Below, piece after piece: positions 63,213 to 64,000 of a stretch of DNA of 64,000 nt; the first letter of the stretch is position 1, and every line of letters begins with the position of its first letter. This DNA comes from Archivesica marissinica (lineage: Eukaryota > Mollusca > Bivalvia > Venerida > Vesicomyidae): NCBI GenBank assembly GCA_014843695.1, contig CM026386.1, forward strand, positions 14,617,964 to 14,681,963, read 5' to 3'. A model generated the notes under the pieces. The model was given only the letters and a program-made list of their open reading frames with translations. It was not told the DNA's origin and made no database searches. The position numbers and the translations under genes are program-made.

Positions 63213-63650
63213 AATTGTAAAACTACTATGGTTGTAGAGGTGAAAGGGTTAATCAACACTATCTATCTGTTATGGTCATACCACTCTATTGTAGACTATA
63301 GGTTTCACTAATTACATAGATATGAATTTTAGCCTATTTTTTGCTGTTATTTGCCTACCACAATACTGTTTACCGCCCGGGTTGATACATCGAGTTTTCC
63401 AGTCTGATATTACATTTGCTGGTTTGATACGGTCACGAGCCCGTGCAAGACATTAAAATTTCAAGACATGTTCATGTTCCAAGGCAGAATGGAAGTGCCA
63501 AGAATCTGATAAAACAGAAGAAAAGAAGACATTAAAAATTCGGGACATGTTTCAATGGAAGAATGGTTTCTGCACTGTCATGTGCCATCAATCTATCCTC
63601 TCTAAATCTTACACGTATATAATGTTATCTATGTACTTTTATAGTCTAAC
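63213..63650. other. Nothing recognised
   Basis: A good minus acceptor-like tract TTTTCTTCTGTTTTATCAG at about 63515 is not followed by a usable exon. Confidence 0.45.
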
Positions 63651-63838
63651 TACAGTCAAACCTGTCTTAAGCAGCCAGCCAAGGGAATAACAGAAAGTGA
63701 CTGCTTAGCACAGGTGGCTGCTTAATATAGGTCAAATGTATAATAAAACAACATATTGGGAATCTGGAAACTGGCTGCTTAATACAGGTTGGTTGCTAAA
63801 TGGAGGACAGGTGACCACTAACACAGGTTTGACTGTAT
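63651..63838. mobile_element. MITE-L, intact, inverted relative to 26746
   Basis: TACAGTCAAACCTGTCTTAA to ACACAGGTTTGACTGTA; contains the unoccupied site GCTTAATATAGGTCA. Confidence 0.85.
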
Positions 63839-64000
63839 ACATATTTCTTCTTTAAATGAACAAATAGAACAATAATTTATATGAAAGCCGACTGTTAACA
63901 TTAGTAAACAATCAATTATTGGTGATCTTCTAAATAAACATACATTAAGAGCGGTAAACTACAAAGTAGTAATTTCACAAACAATCAGTTCACGCTCGGG

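Noticed and set aside
63440..63540. Upstream gene B exon after TTTTCTTCTGTTTTATCAG (minus)
   Set aside because: Strong acceptor, but all frames stop within about 18 codons and no donor with the needed phase 0 exit was found.

Overview
This is a stretch of animal nuclear DNA, most likely from a mollusc. It is AT-rich, its coding exons are short and split by large introns with GT/AG borders, and it is crowded with tRNA-headed SINEs, miniature DNA transposons, LINE 3' ends, an LTR-retroelement gag fragment and about 35 tandem arrays. Nothing bacterial or viral-genome-like is present. Adding up my own array coordinates gives roughly 22 kb (about a third) of tandem repeat. The taxon is inferred from the repeat style, not from a marker gene.

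Two genes can be reconstructed by matching splice sites and codon phases. Gene A (plus strand, about 2618-11223, 5' end not seen) has six exons for a type I membrane protein: two cysteine-containing ectodomain exons, a Ser/Thr-rich mucin-like exon with ~37-residue repeats, a transmembrane exon and two cytoplasmic exons. A poly(A) signal lies at 11218. One single-base frameshift sits in the mucin-like exon. Gene B (minus strand, 59358 to 22622, 5' end not seen) has eight exons that together make one uninterrupted 307-residue reading frame. It encodes a Ser- and Lys/Arg-rich, probably disordered tail, including a 24-nt microexon. The two genes converge tail to tail across about 11 kb of repeats. 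Neither family is firmly identified; a C2CD2/TMEM24-type tail is my best guess for gene B.

Layout. 1-2200: antisense LTR-retroelement gag and a possible LTR. 2.4-11.2 kb: gene A, with SINEs, LINE 3' ends, hairpin MITEs and a 383-bp duplication in its introns. 11.2-22.6 kb: intergenic arrays, including a 30-bp unit repeated 40 times. 22.6-59.4 kb: gene B, whose introns hold most of the large arrays (24-, 20-, 31-, 53/40-, 38-, 34- and 40-bp units). 59.6-62.7 kb: two further arrays upstream of the first visible exon. 62.7-64 kb: a SINE and a MITE.

Mobile elements. SINE-A and SINE-B have different tRNA heads but a shared 3' tail; SINE-C and SINE-I share another tail. Three TTAA-flanked MITE families (D, E, F), TA-flanked MITEs (H, J, K, L) and an 8-bp-duplication palindromic MITE (G) occur several times. 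Some are nested inside one another with target duplications or empty-site copies visible within the window, so relative ages can be read directly.

Almost every long open reading frame here is an artefact of arrays whose unit length is a multiple of three.
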